Assembly: GCF_020532645.1 (NCBI RefSeq) | Contig: NZ_JAJAUZ010000015.1 | Coordinates: 78,430-142,429 of the forward strand | DNA: 64,000 nucleotides | Direction of reading: 5' to 3' | Source of the DNA: Streptomyces bambusae | GTDB lineage: Bacteria; Actinomycetota; Actinomycetes; Streptomycetales; Streptomycetaceae | In this document: piece after piece, positions 8,292 through 16,405 of the stretch | Position numbering within the stretch: position 1 is the first letter of the stretch | Layout of the letters: the number at the start of each line of letters is the position of its first letter | Position numbers and translations under genes: made by a program | Notes under the pieces: generated by a model | The model's input: the letters and a program-made list of their open reading frames with translations, nothing else | What the model was told of the DNA's origin: nothing | The model's database searches: none

Positions 8292-9187
8292 GAGGGCCTC
8301 CCGGTGCGCGGGGCGGCGGCCAGGGCCGTCAGCAGGTCGGCCACCGCCTCGACGTGCCGGACGTCGTCGAGCGGCGGGCACAGGTCCACGTCCGTCACGA
8401 CGGCCGTGTCCGCGGCCGGTGCCAGGCGGAGTTCGAACAACGGGGTGCCGAGCGCGGCCGCCAACTGCCGGCACCGTTCCCCGACGTCCGCCGGCCCGGC
8501 CGGGCCGGCGAGCCCCGGGGAGCCGGTGCGCGGGCCGATCACGCGGCCGCCCGCCACCAGAAGCCGGTTCCGCGGCCCGGCCGGCGGCGCTTCGGGCAGC
8601 ACGTCCACCGGGACCGGCGACCCGGTCCCGCCCGGCCACGCGAGCCGCGGCACATGCCGCTCGGCCGGGCCCGCAGCAGGCGCCAGACCGCCGCGGGTCG
8701 CGCCGCCCCGCCGCGCCACCGGCAGCCCGCACCGTTCGGCGTGGACCAGCGCGGCGACCGGCGAGACGGTCCCGTGGACGGTGCCGAACGCGCTGGTCAC
8801 CCCCACCACCCGGGGCGCCAGCGAGAGCAGCCAACTCGCCAGCAGCGCCTGCCGCTCGGTGTGCGCGTACGCCGCGTCCTTGGCGCGCGCGGCCGCGGCG
8901 GCCGCACCGCCGACGGCCCCCCGGGCCGGGGCCGGATACGGCAGCCCCGCCGACCGGTTGAGCACCGCCCCGACCGTCCCGTCGGCCAGGACGGTCCCCG
9001 TCGGCAGGACGACCGTGGTGGACGCCTCGCCCCGCGTGTCGATCCGGTGGGTCCAGCGGGCCCGGGCGAGGCCGCCCGGGGTGACGGCGAGGACCCGCGC
9101 GCCGCCCACCCGGGCCGCCAGGGCCCGGGTCACCGCGGCCGCACCGCCGTCCCCCGGACCCGCCAGCACCACGAAGGTTCCGCTCAC
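8288..9187 (-). CDS. Degenerate ATP-grasp-like protein, partner of the ligase
   Basis: 299-aa protein that I read as an ATP-grasp paralogue that has lost catalysis. Its N-terminus (ARWTHRIDTRGEASTTVV, then AVLNRSAGLP) resembles the pre-ATP-grasp domain of peptide-modifying ligases. Its C-terminus, around CRQLAAALGTPLFELRL and VVTDVDLCPPLD, aligns by eye with CVELAAALGLPLAGIDL and CFEVNPMPAY of the downstream ligase. The metal-binding Glu and Asn are replaced by D266 and D268. The middle is Pro/Gly/Ala-rich and lacks the nucleotide-binding Lys. Start GTG 9187 overlaps the protease stop by 4 nt, and its own stop overlaps the ligase start by 4 nt. A pseudoenzyme or substrate-presenting role is inferred. 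A wholly different fold is possible. Confidence 0.6.
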   Translation of the reverse strand: MSGTFVVLAGPGDGGAAAVTRALAARVGGARVLAVTPGGLARARWTHRIDTRGEASTTVVLPTGTVLADGTVGAVLNRSAGLPYPAPARGAVGGAAAAAARAKDAAYAHTERQALLASWLLSLAPRVVGVTSAFGTVHGTVSPVAALVHAERCGLPVARRGGATRGGLAPAAGPAERHVPRLAWPGGTGSPVPVDVLPEAPPAGPRNRLLVAGGRVIGPRTGSPGLAGPAGPADVGERCRQLAAALGTPLFELRLAPAADTAVVTDVDLCPPLDDVRHVEAVADLLTALAAAPRTGRPS

Positions 9188-11160
9188 GGCTGCGGCAGGC
9201 CGTCGTACGCCCGCTTGGCCTGCGCGTCGCCGTCCTCGACGGCCTCACGCAGCGACTCCTCGCCGGTGTCGTACCGCGGACCGCCGTGCAGGTCCGGCCG
9301 CAGCTCGCCGCCGATGAACGGCTCGGCGTCCGGCGGGTACTCCTCCGCCCCGGCCATCGCCCGCTCCAGCGCGGCGAGCCGGTACTGAAGGTCCGCAACG
9401 GCCTCGGCCAGCTCCGACGGGTCACCGGCCGCCGCCGGGCCACCGCCCGGCACCGCCCGAGAACCGCCGACCGGACCGCCCGGCCCGGTCGCTCCGGAGG
9501 GCGGCTGGAACCCGCCGTCGATGTCGTCCTTGCCCTCCTTGACCGGACTCTTGTCCGGCTGCACGTCCTTCAGGTCCTTGCGCTCCTTGAACGGCTCCTT
9601 GAGGTCCTTCCCGCCCTCCTTCCGGTCCTTGACGTCCTTGCGGTCCTTCCGCTCCTTGAAGGGCTCCTTGACGTCCTTCGCACCCTCCTTGCCGTCCTTC
9701 AGGTCCTTGCGGTCCTTGAAGTCCTTCTGCTCCTTCGCGCCCTCCTTCACCTCCTTGACCGGCGACTTCCCGCAGGACACCGAGACCTCCGCGGTCATCG
9801 TGGCGGCCGGCGGGGAGATCCGGGTGACGGAGACACAGGTGCCGGCGCCCGCATGGGAGTCCGAGTCGGGGGCGCTGGTCGCGGTGAAGGACGTGTTCCC
9901 GCTGCTCCCCGGGAAGGGGTCGCCGTCGTCCCCGCGGTTCACGCTCAGCTCGAGTTCGCGCTGGTTGTCCGCCTGCACCAGGCGGACCCGGTAGTGGTTC
10001 TCGTCCGTGTTGTCGGGCCGGCTCTCGTCGATGTGCCAGATCAGCAGCCCCTCGCCGGGCAGTTCGGCGTCGTAGCCGGTCCGCTGGCGGTTCTCCAGCA
10101 GGAAGTACTCGCTGCCGCCGGCGCCGTTCTTCCAGAGCCGGTGGACGGTGCGGCCGGTCTTGACGTCCGGGAAGGACTCGGTGCCGCCGGCCGTGACCAC
10201 CTTGGTCGCGGCCCAGCCCTGGTTGACCTTGCACCACGCCGACGGGTGCCCCGGGACGTCCCCGCCGCCGTTCCACGAACCCGCGCCCATCAGGCACCAG
10301 CGGCCGACGCCCTCCGAGCTGTCGTCCGTGTCGTACAGGTCGGGGAAGCCGAACAGCAGGTGGCCCAGCTCGTGCGCGCAGACGCCGATCCTCGCCTCCT
10401 CGGAGATGGTGAGGTAACCGAAGACGCGGGTGCCGTCCGTGACGTGCACGGCGGGCAGCACGTACTTGTGCGACCAGATGTGGCCCGGATTACCGGTCCG
10501 GTCGGCGGCCGGCCCGGCGTGCACCACGATGAACGCGTCCACGTACCCGTTGCCGTCGTTGTCGAACGGCGCGAAGTTCACGGTCGGGTCGGCGGCCTCC
10601 ACGGCGTGCTGCGCCATGTCCTGGGACCGGACCGTCCCGGTGGGCCGGCCGATGCCGAAGTTCCCGTTCGCGTACCAGGCCATCGTCTCCGGCATGCGGA
10701 ACGGGCCGACCACCTCGCCGACCAGGTCCACCAGTCCGTTCGTGACCTCGCGGAAGTACTCCCGGACGCTGCCGTGCGGCATCGCACCGAGCGAGAAGAA
10801 CAGCCTGTCGATGTCGGCCGCCGACTTCTCCATCGGCTGGTCCGAGAAGTCGGCCAGGACGACGATGACGCGGACGGTGCCGCGCAGCGGGGCCCGGTCG
10901 GCAGCCGCGGCGGCGATGGTCGAACGGGACGTCCCCGACGGGAACTCGTCGGGCGGGAAGATCGTGCCGTCGTCGAGGCCCAGCGGCCTCGGGGTGCGGG
11001 CGAAACCCAGCAGCCCGGCGAGCTCGCCGGGACCGTTGCGCAATTCGTTGAGTTCGACGAGCAGGCGCTGCCTGAGTTCGGGACTCGGCGCGACGGCGCA
11101 GAAGGCGGGCGGGACCGTGGGGGTGGCGGAGGCGATCGCGGGCTCGGACATCTCGACCAT
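9184..11160 (-). CDS. M6-family (immune inhibitor A-like) metalloprotease with Lys/Asp repeat tail
   Basis: 658 aa. The zinc motif HELGH is at residues 263-267, followed by LLFGFPDLYDTDD, typical of M6 peptidases. The catalytic region spans about 90-365, with a beta-sandwich-like domain to about 462. Residues 465-544 are an 80-residue low-complexity block with 24 Lys and 22 Asp/Glu, mostly KDx triplets, including the block KEPFKERKD twice. A Gly/Pro linker and a short acidic helical C-terminus follow. M6 peptidases are usually secreted, but no signal peptide is visible, so it may act in the cytosol or leave by another route. ATG 11160 has GGAG upstream; ATG 11151 is an alternative. It leads a four-gene operon with two ATP-grasp-type proteins, suggesting the tail may be modified or may anchor a complex. 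Confidence 0.85.
   Translation of the reverse strand: MVEMSEPAIASATPTVPPAFCAVAPSPELRQRLLVELNELRNGPGELAGLLGFARTPRPLGLDDGTIFPPDEFPSGTSRSTIAAAAADRAPLRGTVRVIVVLADFSDQPMEKSAADIDRLFFSLGAMPHGSVREYFREVTNGLVDLVGEVVGPFRMPETMAWYANGNFGIGRPTGTVRSQDMAQHAVEAADPTVNFAPFDNDGNGYVDAFIVVHAGPAADRTGNPGHIWSHKYVLPAVHVTDGTRVFGYLTISEEARIGVCAHELGHLLFGFPDLYDTDDSSEGVGRWCLMGAGSWNGGGDVPGHPSAWCKVNQGWAATKVVTAGGTESFPDVKTGRTVHRLWKNGAGGSEYFLLENRQRTGYDAELPGEGLLIWHIDESRPDNTDENHYRVRLVQADNQRELELSVNRGDDGDPFPGSSGNTSFTATSAPDSDSHAGAGTCVSVTRISPPAATMTAEVSVSCGKSPVKEVKEGAKEQKDFKDRKDLKDGKEGAKDVKEPFKERKDRKDVKDRKEGGKDLKEPFKERKDLKDVQPDKSPVKEGKDDIDGGFQPPSGATGPGGPVGGSRAVPGGGPAAAGDPSELAEAVADLQYRLAALERAMAGAEEYPPDAEPFIGGELRPDLHGGPRYDTGEESLREAVEDGDAQAKRAYDGLPQP
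9529..9768. repeat. In-frame repeats encoding the Lys/Asp/Glu-rich tail
   Basis: 240 bp made largely of imperfect copies of a 9-bp coding unit for Lys-Asp/Glu-variable. On the plus strand CTCCTT/GTCCTT words recur every 9 bp. A longer block encoding KDxKEPFKERKD occurs twice. It encodes residues 465-544 of the protease. Such repeats can gain or lose units by slippage, so length may vary between strains. Confidence 0.85.
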
Positions 11161-11350
11161 TCCGACTCCATGGCGTGAGTGATGGTCACGGTACGCGAGG
11201 AACGTAGCGGTGGCGGGGGGCCGCGGTGCGGGACCGGCATGCCGGGTGTCCGGGGGCGCCCGGGGGCGGCCGGGGTCACGACGGGGGCGCGGGGCGAACA
11301 GCGCGCCGGGCGTGCGCGCCGTCGTACGGGCCGCGCACGGACCTGCACCC

Positions 11351-11381
11351 TTGACCTCAAGTTTGGTTGAGGTTCTAGCGT
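11351..11381 (+). promoter_or_regulatory. SoxR-type operator and promoter
   Basis: The palindrome ACCTCAA-N6-TTGAGGT (11354-11373) lies between a -35 TTGACC (11351-11356) and a -10-like TAGCGT (11376-11381). The spacer is 19 bp, the over-long spacing that MerR-family activators such as SoxR correct by DNA distortion. Transcription would start at or next to the ATG at 11388, so the mRNA is probably leaderless. Streptomyces SoxR is known to control an ABC transporter gene from sites of this form. No soxR gene is in the window. Confidence 0.8.
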
Positions 11382-11387
11382 GGCGTC

Positions 11388-13280
11388 ATGGACATGGAAG
11401 TCACCGCGTGGACCTCGCTCCACAGTGCGATCAACGCCCAGACGGACCGCCGCCCGTTCTCCGCCGCGACCCTGCGCCGCATCGCCGCCTTCGCGAAGCC
11501 GCACCGCCGCGGCCTCGCCGGGTTCCTCCTGCTGAGCGTGGTCGCCGCGCTCCTGGCGGTGGCCACCCCCGTGCTCGCCGCCCGCGTCGTGGACGCCATC
11601 GTCGACGGCGGCGAGAGCGCCACCGTGGTGCGGCTGGCCCTGCTGATCGCCGTCGTCGCGGTCGCCGAGGCCGCACTCGGGCTCGTCACCCGCAAGCTGT
11701 CCGCCACCCTCGGCGAAGGCCTCATCCTCGACCTGCGCACCGCCGTGTTCGACCACGTCCAGCGGATGCCCGTCGCCTTCTTCACCCGCACCCGCACCGG
11801 CGCGCTCGTCAGCCGCCTCAACAACGACGTGATCGGCGCCCAGCGCGCCTTCAGCAACACGATCTCCGGGGTGGTCGGCAACGCGGTGACGCTGGTCCTC
11901 ACCCTCGTCGTGATGCTCGGCATCTCCTGGCAGATCACCCTGCTCGCCCTCCTGCTGCTGCCGGTGTTCGTCCTGCCCGCCCGCCGGATGGGTGCCCGCA
12001 TGGCCCGGATGCAGCGCGAGGCCGCCCAGCTCAACGCGGCCATGGGCACCCAGATGACCGAACGGTTCTCCGCCCCGGGCGCCACCCTCGTCAAGCTGTT
12101 CGGGCGCCCCGCCGACGAGTCCGCGGAGTTCGCCGCCCGCGCCGCTCGGGTCCGCGACATCGGCATCCGCACCGCCATGGCCCAGTCCCTCTTCATCACC
12201 GCCCTCACCCTGGTCTCCGCGCTCGCCCTCGCCCTCGTCTACGGACTCGGCGGCTACTACGCCCTGCGCGGCACCCTCGACGCCGGCTCCGTCGTCGCCC
12301 TCGCCCTGCTGCTGACCCGGCTGTACGCGCCGCTCACCTCGCTGGCCGGGGCCCGGGTCGAGGTGATGAGCGCCCTCGTCAGCTTCGAGAGGGTCTTCGA
12401 GATCCTCGACCTCAAACCCCTGATCGAGGAGCGCCCGGACGCCCGCCGGGTGCCCCCGGGCCCGGTGTCGGTCGAGTTCGACGCGGTCTCCTTCGGCTAT
12501 CCCGCACCCGACAAGGTGTCCCTGGCCTCGCTGGAGGAGGTCGCCACCCTGGACTCCCGCGGCGGTACGCAGGTCCTCCACGACGTGTCGTTCCGCGCCG
12601 AACCCGGCCGGATGATCGCCCTGGTCGGGTCCTCCGGCGCCGGCAAGTCCACCATCGCCCAGCTGCTGCCCCGGCTGTACGACGCCGACGCCGGAGCGGT
12701 GCGGCTCAACGGAATCGACGTACGGGACCTCACCGCCGACTCGATCCGCGAGACCCTCGGCATGGTCACCCAGGACGGCCACCTCTTCCACGAATCGGTC
12801 CGCGCGAACCTCCTGCTCGCCCGCCCGGACGCCACCGAGGACGACATCTGGGAGGCGCTGCGCCGGGCCCGCCTCGACGGCCTGGTCGCCGCGCTGCCGG
12901 ACGGCCTCGACACCGTCGTCGGCGAGCGGGGCTACCGCCTGTCGGGCGGCGAACGGCAGCGCCTGACCATCGCCCGGCTGCTGCTGGCCCGCCAGCGCGT
13001 CGTCATCCTCGACGAGGCCACCGCGCACCTCGACGCGACCTCCGAAGCCGCCGTCCAGGAAGCCCTGGCCGAGGCCCTGGACGGCCGGACCGCGATCGTG
13101 ATCGCCCACCGGTTGTCGACCGTCCTCGCGGCCGACCGGATCCTCGTCGTCGAGGGTGGCCGGATCGTGGAACAGGGCACCCACCAGCAGCTGCTGGCCG
13201 TAGGCGGACGCTACGAGGAGCTGTACCGGACCCAGTTCGAGGAGTCGGACGCGGACGAAGCCCTGCCGCAGGGGGCCTGA
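11388..13280 (+). CDS. ABC exporter half-transporter (fused membrane and ATPase domains)
   Basis: 630-aa fused ABC exporter that should act as a homodimer in the cytoplasmic membrane. About residues 40-330 hold the six-helix exporter domain. The ATPase domain has Walker A GSSGAGKST at 414-422, signature LSGGERQR from 518, Walker B VVILDEA with D542, and H574 in IAHRLS. A charged insertion precedes the ATPase core (SLASLEEVATLDSRGG), after the A-loop segment VSFGYP. All catalytic residues are present. The SoxR-type promoter directly upstream suggests induction by redox-active compounds, so the cargo may be a redox-cycling metabolite, possibly self-made. This matches the SoxR-controlled ABC transporter known in S. 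coelicolor. It appears monocistronic. Confidence 0.92.
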   Translation: MDMEVTAWTSLHSAINAQTDRRPFSAATLRRIAAFAKPHRRGLAGFLLLSVVAALLAVATPVLAARVVDAIVDGGESATVVRLALLIAVVAVAEAALGLVTRKLSATLGEGLILDLRTAVFDHVQRMPVAFFTRTRTGALVSRLNNDVIGAQRAFSNTISGVVGNAVTLVLTLVVMLGISWQITLLALLLLPVFVLPARRMGARMARMQREAAQLNAAMGTQMTERFSAPGATLVKLFGRPADESAEFAARAARVRDIGIRTAMAQSLFITALTLVSALALALVYGLGGYYALRGTLDAGSVVALALLLTRLYAPLTSLAGARVEVMSALVSFERVFEILDLKPLIEERPDARRVPPGPVSVEFDAVSFGYPAPDKVSLASLEEVATLDSRGGTQVLHDVSFRAEPGRMIALVGSSGAGKSTIAQLLPRLYDADAGAVRLNGIDVRDLTADSIRETLGMVTQDGHLFHESVRANLLLARPDATEDDIWEALRRARLDGLVAALPDGLDTVVGERGYRLSGGERQRLTIARLLLARQRVVILDEATAHLDATSEAAVQEALAEALDGRTAIVIAHRLSTVLAADRILVVEGGRIVEQGTHQQLLAVGGRYEELYRTQFEESDADEALPQGA

Positions 13281-13346
13281 CGTACGGTCACGGCGTTGGG
13301 GCCCGCCGTACGCCCGGGGCCGTCGCAACCCGGTACCGGACGGACC

Positions 13347-13718
13347 TCATCCGCCGGTCCGGGCCAGCCGGTAGAAGCAGCCCTCGTGTCCGCCCGGGCC
13401 GGTGGCGAGGGCGGAGATCCTGCGGGCCGGCGATCGGACCGTCGCCCGTGACCACCGCGGTGGCCTCCCCGGTGACGTTCAGCGGGGGGTGGTGCCGGCG
13501 CCGCCCGTCAGCCACTTCTCGTGGCGCAGGGCGATCCGGCCCTCGGTGCCGGTGCCCGTGGGGCGGGCCCGGCCCAGCAGCTTTTGGCGCGGCTCGGAAG
13601 TGTCCTCGTGAGTGAGGGTCGCGGTCAGCGGCTCCACCTCCTCGAACGGGTACGGCGCGTGCTCGGACATCCTGCCGACGGCCGGCTTGATCATGTCGTT
13701 CACCAGCCCCCGCACCAT
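13347..13718 (-). pseudogene. Decayed gene with two apparent frameshifts
   Basis: Three coding-looking pieces sit in successive reading frames on the minus strand. The first runs from MVRGLVNDMIKPAVGRM through FEEVEPLTATLTHEDTSEP to KWLTGG. The second, NVTGEATAVVTGDGPIAG, is entered at the G6 run near 13482-13487. The third, EGCFYRLARTGG then stop, is entered near 13415. No single frame joins them, so the gene is probably broken. The frameshift at a six-G run could instead be a sequencing error. I do not recognise the parent family. The region lacks an intact gene of either strand. Confidence 0.5.
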
Positions 13719-13925
13719 CCCGTAAGGCGCGCATCGCGGGCGCGCCCTGCGAATGGCCGCCGAGGGCGAACCGCTGTCGGGACTGCCCGGGCGGCCGCTG
13801 CCCGCGCTCCGCCGCGGCGCACTGCGCGGCCCGCCGATCGACGAACCCGGCCGCCGAACCGGTGACCTGGTGACCGACGTGGGCCCGCCGGTCACCAGGA
13901 CCTGCTGATCGGGCATCCTGGCACC
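13719..13925. other. Gene-poor stretch upstream of the GNAT gene
   Basis: About 200 bases with no gene I can support. A short plus-strand frame (from ATG 13752, about 50 codons) is Pro/Arg-rich and looks non-coding. It may include decayed upstream sequence of the neighbouring pseudogene. Confidence 0.4.
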
Positions 13926-14357
13926 GTGAAAATGATTGATCTTGAGCCCGGTGATCCCCGGCTCGGCACCGATGTACTGCCCGTCCTCCTCGAGCTGCGC
14001 CCGCACCTGACCGAGGAGCTGTTCCACGAGATCCACGCCGAGGGCCATCCGCAGGGCCTGCGTTTCACCGCCGCGTTCACCGACGACGGGCGCTGCGCCG
14101 GGGTGGCCGGCTGGCGGATCGTCGTCAACACCGCCACCCGGCGCATGCTTTACGTGGACGACCTGGTCACCACGGAGGACACCCGCTCCGAAGGCGTCGG
14201 CCGGCAGCTGCTGGCGTACCTCGAAGACCGTGCGCGCAGCGCGGGCTGCCAGTGGATCGAGCTCGACTCAGGGACGCAGCGCACCCGTGCACACCGCTTC
14301 TACCTGCGCGAGCGGATGGACATCACGGCCTTCCACTTCGGCAAGGAACTCGACTGA
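13926..14357 (+). CDS. GNAT-family N-acetyltransferase, 143 aa
   Basis: Short GCN5-type acetyltransferase that would transfer acetyl from acetyl-CoA to an amine. The acetyl-CoA pyrophosphate loop lies in VDDLVTTEDTRSEGVGRQLLAYLEDRA (around residues 78-104), matching the R/Q-x-x-G-x-G/A motif as RSEGVGRQ. The C-terminal TRAHRFYLRERMDITAFHF holds the usual Tyr-containing strand-helix. Start GTG 13926 is followed by an in-frame ATG two codons later; no ribosome site is seen, so it may be leaderless. Substrate is unknown and no neighbour suggests one. Confidence 0.8.
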   Translation: MKMIDLEPGDPRLGTDVLPVLLELRPHLTEELFHEIHAEGHPQGLRFTAAFTDDGRCAGVAGWRIVVNTATRRMLYVDDLVTTEDTRSEGVGRQLLAYLEDRARSAGCQWIELDSGTQRTRAHRFYLRERMDITAFHFGKELD

Positions 14358-14405
14358 CCTGACGGCCGGCGAACTGGCCCGCGGCCGCGTCCACGGGGCG
14401 GAAGC

Positions 14406-14885
14406 TCAGCCGGCGGCCTTGGCGACCAGGGTGGCGATCGCCGCCTCGGTCTCGGGCGTCAGCTCCGTCAGAGCGTACGCCGTGGGCCACATCGCACCGT
14501 CGTCGATGAGGGCCTGGTCGCTGAAACCGAGCGTCGCGTAGCGGGACTTGAACTTCTCCGCGCTCTGGAAGAAGCAGACGACCTTGCCGTCCCGGGCGTA
14601 CGCCGGCATCCCGTACCAGAGCTTCGGCGCCAGCGCCGGCGCGCTCGCCTTGACGATGGCGTGGACCCGCTCGGCGAGGACCCGGTCCGGCTCCGCCATC
14701 TCGGCGATCTTCGCGAGGACGTCGGCCTCGGCATCCGCCTTCGGCGCCTTTGCGCCGCGGCGCGCGGTCGTCCGCAGCTCCCTGGCGCGCTCCTTCATGG
14801 CGTTGCGCTCTTCGTCGGTGAAGGTGTCGGCCTCGTCGGCGGCGGGGGCGGTGCCGCGCTTTGCGGAAGCGTTCGTGTTCTTCAT
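14406..14885 (-). CDS. DUF1801/YdhG-type protein, 159 aa
   Basis: The C-terminal 90 residues form the compact alpha/beta domain with KLWYGMPAYARDGKVVCFFQSAEKF in three pieces (KLWYGMPAYA, DGKVVCFF, KSRYATLGF), typical of DUF1801 (also annotated as iron chaperone or YdhG-like). The first 60 residues are charged and helical (DEERNAMKERARELRTT) and act as a linker or small extra domain. ATG 14885 is preceded by GAAGG. Biochemical function of the family is poorly defined, so none is assigned. It is convergent with the preceding GNAT gene. Confidence 0.75.
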   Translation of the reverse strand: MKNTNASAKRGTAPAADEADTFTDEERNAMKERARELRTTARRGAKAPKADAEADVLAKIAEMAEPDRVLAERVHAIVKASAPALAPKLWYGMPAYARDGKVVCFFQSAEKFKSRYATLGFSDQALIDDGAMWPTAYALTELTPETEAAIATLVAKAAG

Positions 14886-15044
14886 GAGGGGCCTTCTTTC
14901 CCTGCCGGACCGTCGGGGTCGTTCCTCATGCTAGGCAGCCGGCGGGTGCGGCGGCTTCTCCGAAACCGATCGGTTGCCCGGGCGGCCGACCGGCGGCCCG
15001 CAGCGGGGACCCCGGTCCCGGAGTTCAAGATCATCGGGTGCAGA

Positions 15045-15653
15045 ATGACCCGTATGTCGATAACGAACACGCCGAAAACGGCCACGCTCGACGACGCCGC
15101 AACGATCGGGCACACCCTGGCCCGCGCTTTCGGCGACGACCCGATGATGTGCTGGTTCTTCCCCGACGAGGGCGCGCGCGAGGCGGCGCTGGAGCGCTAC
15201 TTCACCACCCTGTTCGCCCGCCAGTACGGCCTGCACGCCGTGTGCGAGCGCACCGTGTCCGCCGCCGCGTTCTGGGTGCCGCCGGAAGCCCAGGCGAAGG
15301 CCGTTCCCGACGCGGAGACCATCCGCGAACTCCAGAACATCCTCGGCGACCGCGCGCCGGTGTTCGGAGCCGCGGTCGAGGCGGCGGCCGGGCACACGCC
15401 GCAGGAGCCGCACTGGTACCTGGCCCTGATCGGCGCCGACCCGGCAGCCCAGGGGCAGGGCCACGGCGCGGCCCTGCTCCGCTCCGGGCTCGCCAAGGCC
15501 GACGCCGCCGGGCTGCCCGCGTACCTGGAGTCCTCCAAGCCCGACAACCTGCCCTTCTACGAGCACTTCGGCTTCCGCGTCCGCGGCGAGGTCCGGCTCC
15601 CTGGCGGCGGGCCCCTGCTGTGGGGCATGTGGCGCGAACCCGCAACCGTCTGA
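15045..15653 (+). CDS. GNAT-family N-acetyltransferase, 202 aa
   Basis: Acetyltransferase with the AcCoA loop AAQGQGHGAALL at about residues 145-156, preceded by strand WYLALIGADP and followed by YLESSKPDNLPFYEHFGFRV, which is the canonical GNAT C-terminal pattern. The N-terminal half (IGHTLARAFGDDPMMCWFFPDE) is typical of actinobacterial GNATs of the puromycin-acetyltransferase-like group. That group includes self-resistance enzymes, but the substrate here is unknown. ATG 15045 and ATG 15054 are both possible starts; neither has a clear ribosome site. Confidence 0.82.
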   Translation: MTRMSITNTPKTATLDDAATIGHTLARAFGDDPMMCWFFPDEGAREAALERYFTTLFARQYGLHAVCERTVSAAAFWVPPEAQAKAVPDAETIRELQNILGDRAPVFGAAVEAAAGHTPQEPHWYLALIGADPAAQGQGHGAALLRSGLAKADAAGLPAYLESSKPDNLPFYEHFGFRVRGEVRLPGGGPLLWGMWREPATV

Positions 15654-15751
15654 CGGATCCACCCCCGTCGGATCCACCTTCCGTACGCCGACGGCCGCCG
15701 GGGCGTCATCTGCCCACGGCGGCCGTCGTGTTGTGCGCCCGCGGGGGAGGG

Positions 15752-16405
15752 TCAGGAGGCCCGGGGGTGGGGGATGGGCGTCGCGACCGGCTGCGGGAGC
15801 GGGCTCGGGCGGTCCAGGAACGCCAGGACGGCGCGCTTCTCCGGGAGGTGGACCTCCGGGAGGTCGATCTCGGGCAGGGTGATCTCGCCCTGGCGGACGA
15901 AACCGATGCGGCCCAGCAGCGCCAGCGCCTTCTCGTTGCGGGCGTCGGGCTCGCCGACGGCGCGCAGCACGGCGGGGTCCCGGAAGACGAAGCGGGTCAG
16001 CGACCCGATCAGGGTGCGGCTGAAGCCGGGACGCGGGCGGTCCGACGCCGGGGCCAGCATCAGGTGGATGCCGATGTCGCCCTCCTGCACCTCGTAGCAC
16101 TCGCTGACCCGGTCCTCGGACGGCTGGTACGTCTGGAACAGCGCCACCGGCTCGTCGTCCAGCCGGACCATGAAGGCGTGGTGCGTGTCGCGGCGGTCCA
16201 CGTCCTCGTATATCTCCTGGACCAGTTCCCGGCTGGCGCCGTTCATGCCCCAGAACTCGGCGCGCTCCTCGACGACCCAGGCGTGCAGCACGGCGGAGTC
16301 CGCGGCCGGGTCGACGGGGGTGAAGCGCACCGTGCCGAACCCCTCGACGGTCTCGCTGTAGACGTCGGCGCGGGCAGCGGCGGAGGTGGCGGAGTCGGGT
16401 CTCAT
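15752..16405 (-). CDS. Siderophore-type lysine/hydroxylysine acyltransferase-like GNAT
   Basis: 217 aa, resembling the IucB/MbtK/RhbD-like acyltransferases that acylate N-hydroxylysine-type side chains during siderophore synthesis. Features include FTPVDPAADSAVLHAWV, AEFWGMNGAS, ECYEVQEGDIGIHLMLAP and the helix RNEKALALLGRIGFVRQGEITLP (given in parts), where RNEKAL..L.RIGF is characteristic. It is divergent from a siderophore-interacting reductase across a DmdR/IdeR iron box, so expression should rise when iron is low. No hydroxylase or synthetase genes are adjacent, so it may modify a siderophore made elsewhere. The start ATG 16405 has AAAGGA upstream at a rather long spacing. Confidence 0.72.
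   Translation of the reverse strand: MRPDSATSAAARADVYSETVEGFGTVRFTPVDPAADSAVLHAWVVEERAEFWGMNGASRELVQEIYEDVDRRDTHHAFMVRLDDEPVALFQTYQPSEDRVSECYEVQEGDIGIHLMLAPASDRPRPGFSRTLIGSLTRFVFRDPAVLRAVGEPDARNEKALALLGRIGFVRQGEITLPEIDLPEVHLPEKRAVLAFLDRPSPLPQPVATPIPHPRAS

Noticed and set aside
9529..9768. Regular short repeats that could be taken for a CRISPR array
   Set aside because: Units are 9 bp, in frame, vary in the third residue and have no spacers; they encode the Lys/Asp tail of the protease.
13926..13945. GTGAAAATGATTGATC resembling a Zur box (TGAAAATGATTTTCA)
   Set aside because: Only the left half matches, and the sequence is the first codons of the GNAT gene.
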